From Atopostipes sp964624875 (GTDB lineage Bacteria; Bacillota; Bacilli; Lactobacillales; Carnobacteriaceae_A): a stretch of DNA of 23,171 bases. Position numbers and translations under genes: made by a program. Positions 23,107 through 23,171 of the stretch are shown here, piece by piece; within the stretch, counting starts at the first letter, position 1, and every line of letters starts with the position of its first letter. Where the stretch lies: assembly GCA_964624875.1 (NCBI GenBank), contig CAZUZA010000020.1, forward strand, positions 1 to 23,171, given 5' to 3'. Under the pieces are notes generated by a model. That model ran no database searches. It was not told the origin of the DNA and saw only the letters and a program-made list of their open reading frames with translations.

Positions 23107-23135
23107 AATATAACATGTCATCTAATCGAATGCAA
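23107..23135 (-). promoter_or_regulatory. Promoter-like pair upstream of the candidate small RNA
   Basis: On the minus strand TATATT (complement of 23107-23112), preceded by TGT as an extended -10, is 17 bases from TTGCAT (complement of 23130-23135). The -35 is weak (3 of 6). The nearby ATAAGCTT/AAGCTTAT inverted repeat (23093-23141) flanks the element. Confidence 0.4.
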
Positions 23136-23171
23136 GCTTATCTTTCCTTTCTCGGTAAAATGGTTGTCTAT

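Noticed and set aside
23001..23125. Short minus-strand ORFs of 38 and 28 codons in the right-end region
   Set aside because: Neither has a ribosome binding site, the longer would start before the predicted transcript start, and the peptides show no domain or signal sequence.

Overview
The window looks like a stretch of core chromosome from a low-GC Gram-positive bacterium (Bacillota, Bacilli). The signs are strong AGGAGG-type ribosome binding sites, frequent TTG starts, intrinsic terminators with U-tracts, and Spx, FloA, UppP and GlgC/GlgD-type genes. A member of the Lactobacillales, perhaps Carnobacteriaceae-like, is my best guess, but that is inference from gene content. I see no transposase, integrase, phage gene, CRISPR array, tRNA or rRNA.

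Layout, left to right. (1) 1-1150: a glucose-family PTS EIIA protein and an unrecognised small four-helix membrane protein, both on the minus strand. (2) 1207-2146: uppP (undecaprenyl-diphosphate phosphatase) on the plus strand, ending at a bidirectional terminator shared with glgP. (3) 2155-10552: a complete glycogen operon on the minus strand, transcribed glgB-glgC-glgD-glgA-glgP from a sigma-A-like promoter at about 10524-10552. A large hairpin fills the glgA-glgP gap and a small hairpin sits in the glgC ribosome binding region. (4) 10802-13487: a divergent plus-strand membrane-domain operon of short nfeD, floA (flotillin), a Q/R-rich probably disordered protein and a GlsB/YeaQ-family small membrane protein. 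(5) 13534-15618: a minus-strand pair, a phasin-like coiled-coil protein followed by an ABC1/UbiB-family kinase, behind a promoter overlapped by a CcpA cre-like site. (6) 15672-18634: a minus-strand three-gene module of alpha/beta hydrolase, condensation-type acyltransferase and zinc-ribbon DUF6320-like membrane protein. (7) 18780-19442: spx on the plus strand with a long leader. (8) 19455-20402: an NAD-dependent epimerase-like protein on the minus strand. (9) 20530-21310: a plus-strand pair of acidic proteins, a YdaT-type protein with a DUF2188-like domain and a shortened paralogue of its N-terminal part. (10) 21397-22839: a minus-strand mechanosensitive-channel-related membrane protein built from four internal repeats. 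(11) 22930-23135: a promoter-like and terminator-like pair on the minus strand with no convincing ORF between them, a candidate small RNA of about 170 nt.

Functionally the window combines carbon storage (glycogen synthesis and phosphorolysis, PTS sugar sensing, a possible cre site) with envelope and stress functions (UppP, FloA/NfeD, GlsB-like, UbiB-like kinase, channel-like protein, Spx, YdaT-like). Most genes belong to known families. The less explained material is the hydrolase-acyltransferase-DUF6320 module, the Q/R-rich flotillin-operon protein, the glg operon RNA structures and the right-end RNA candidate.
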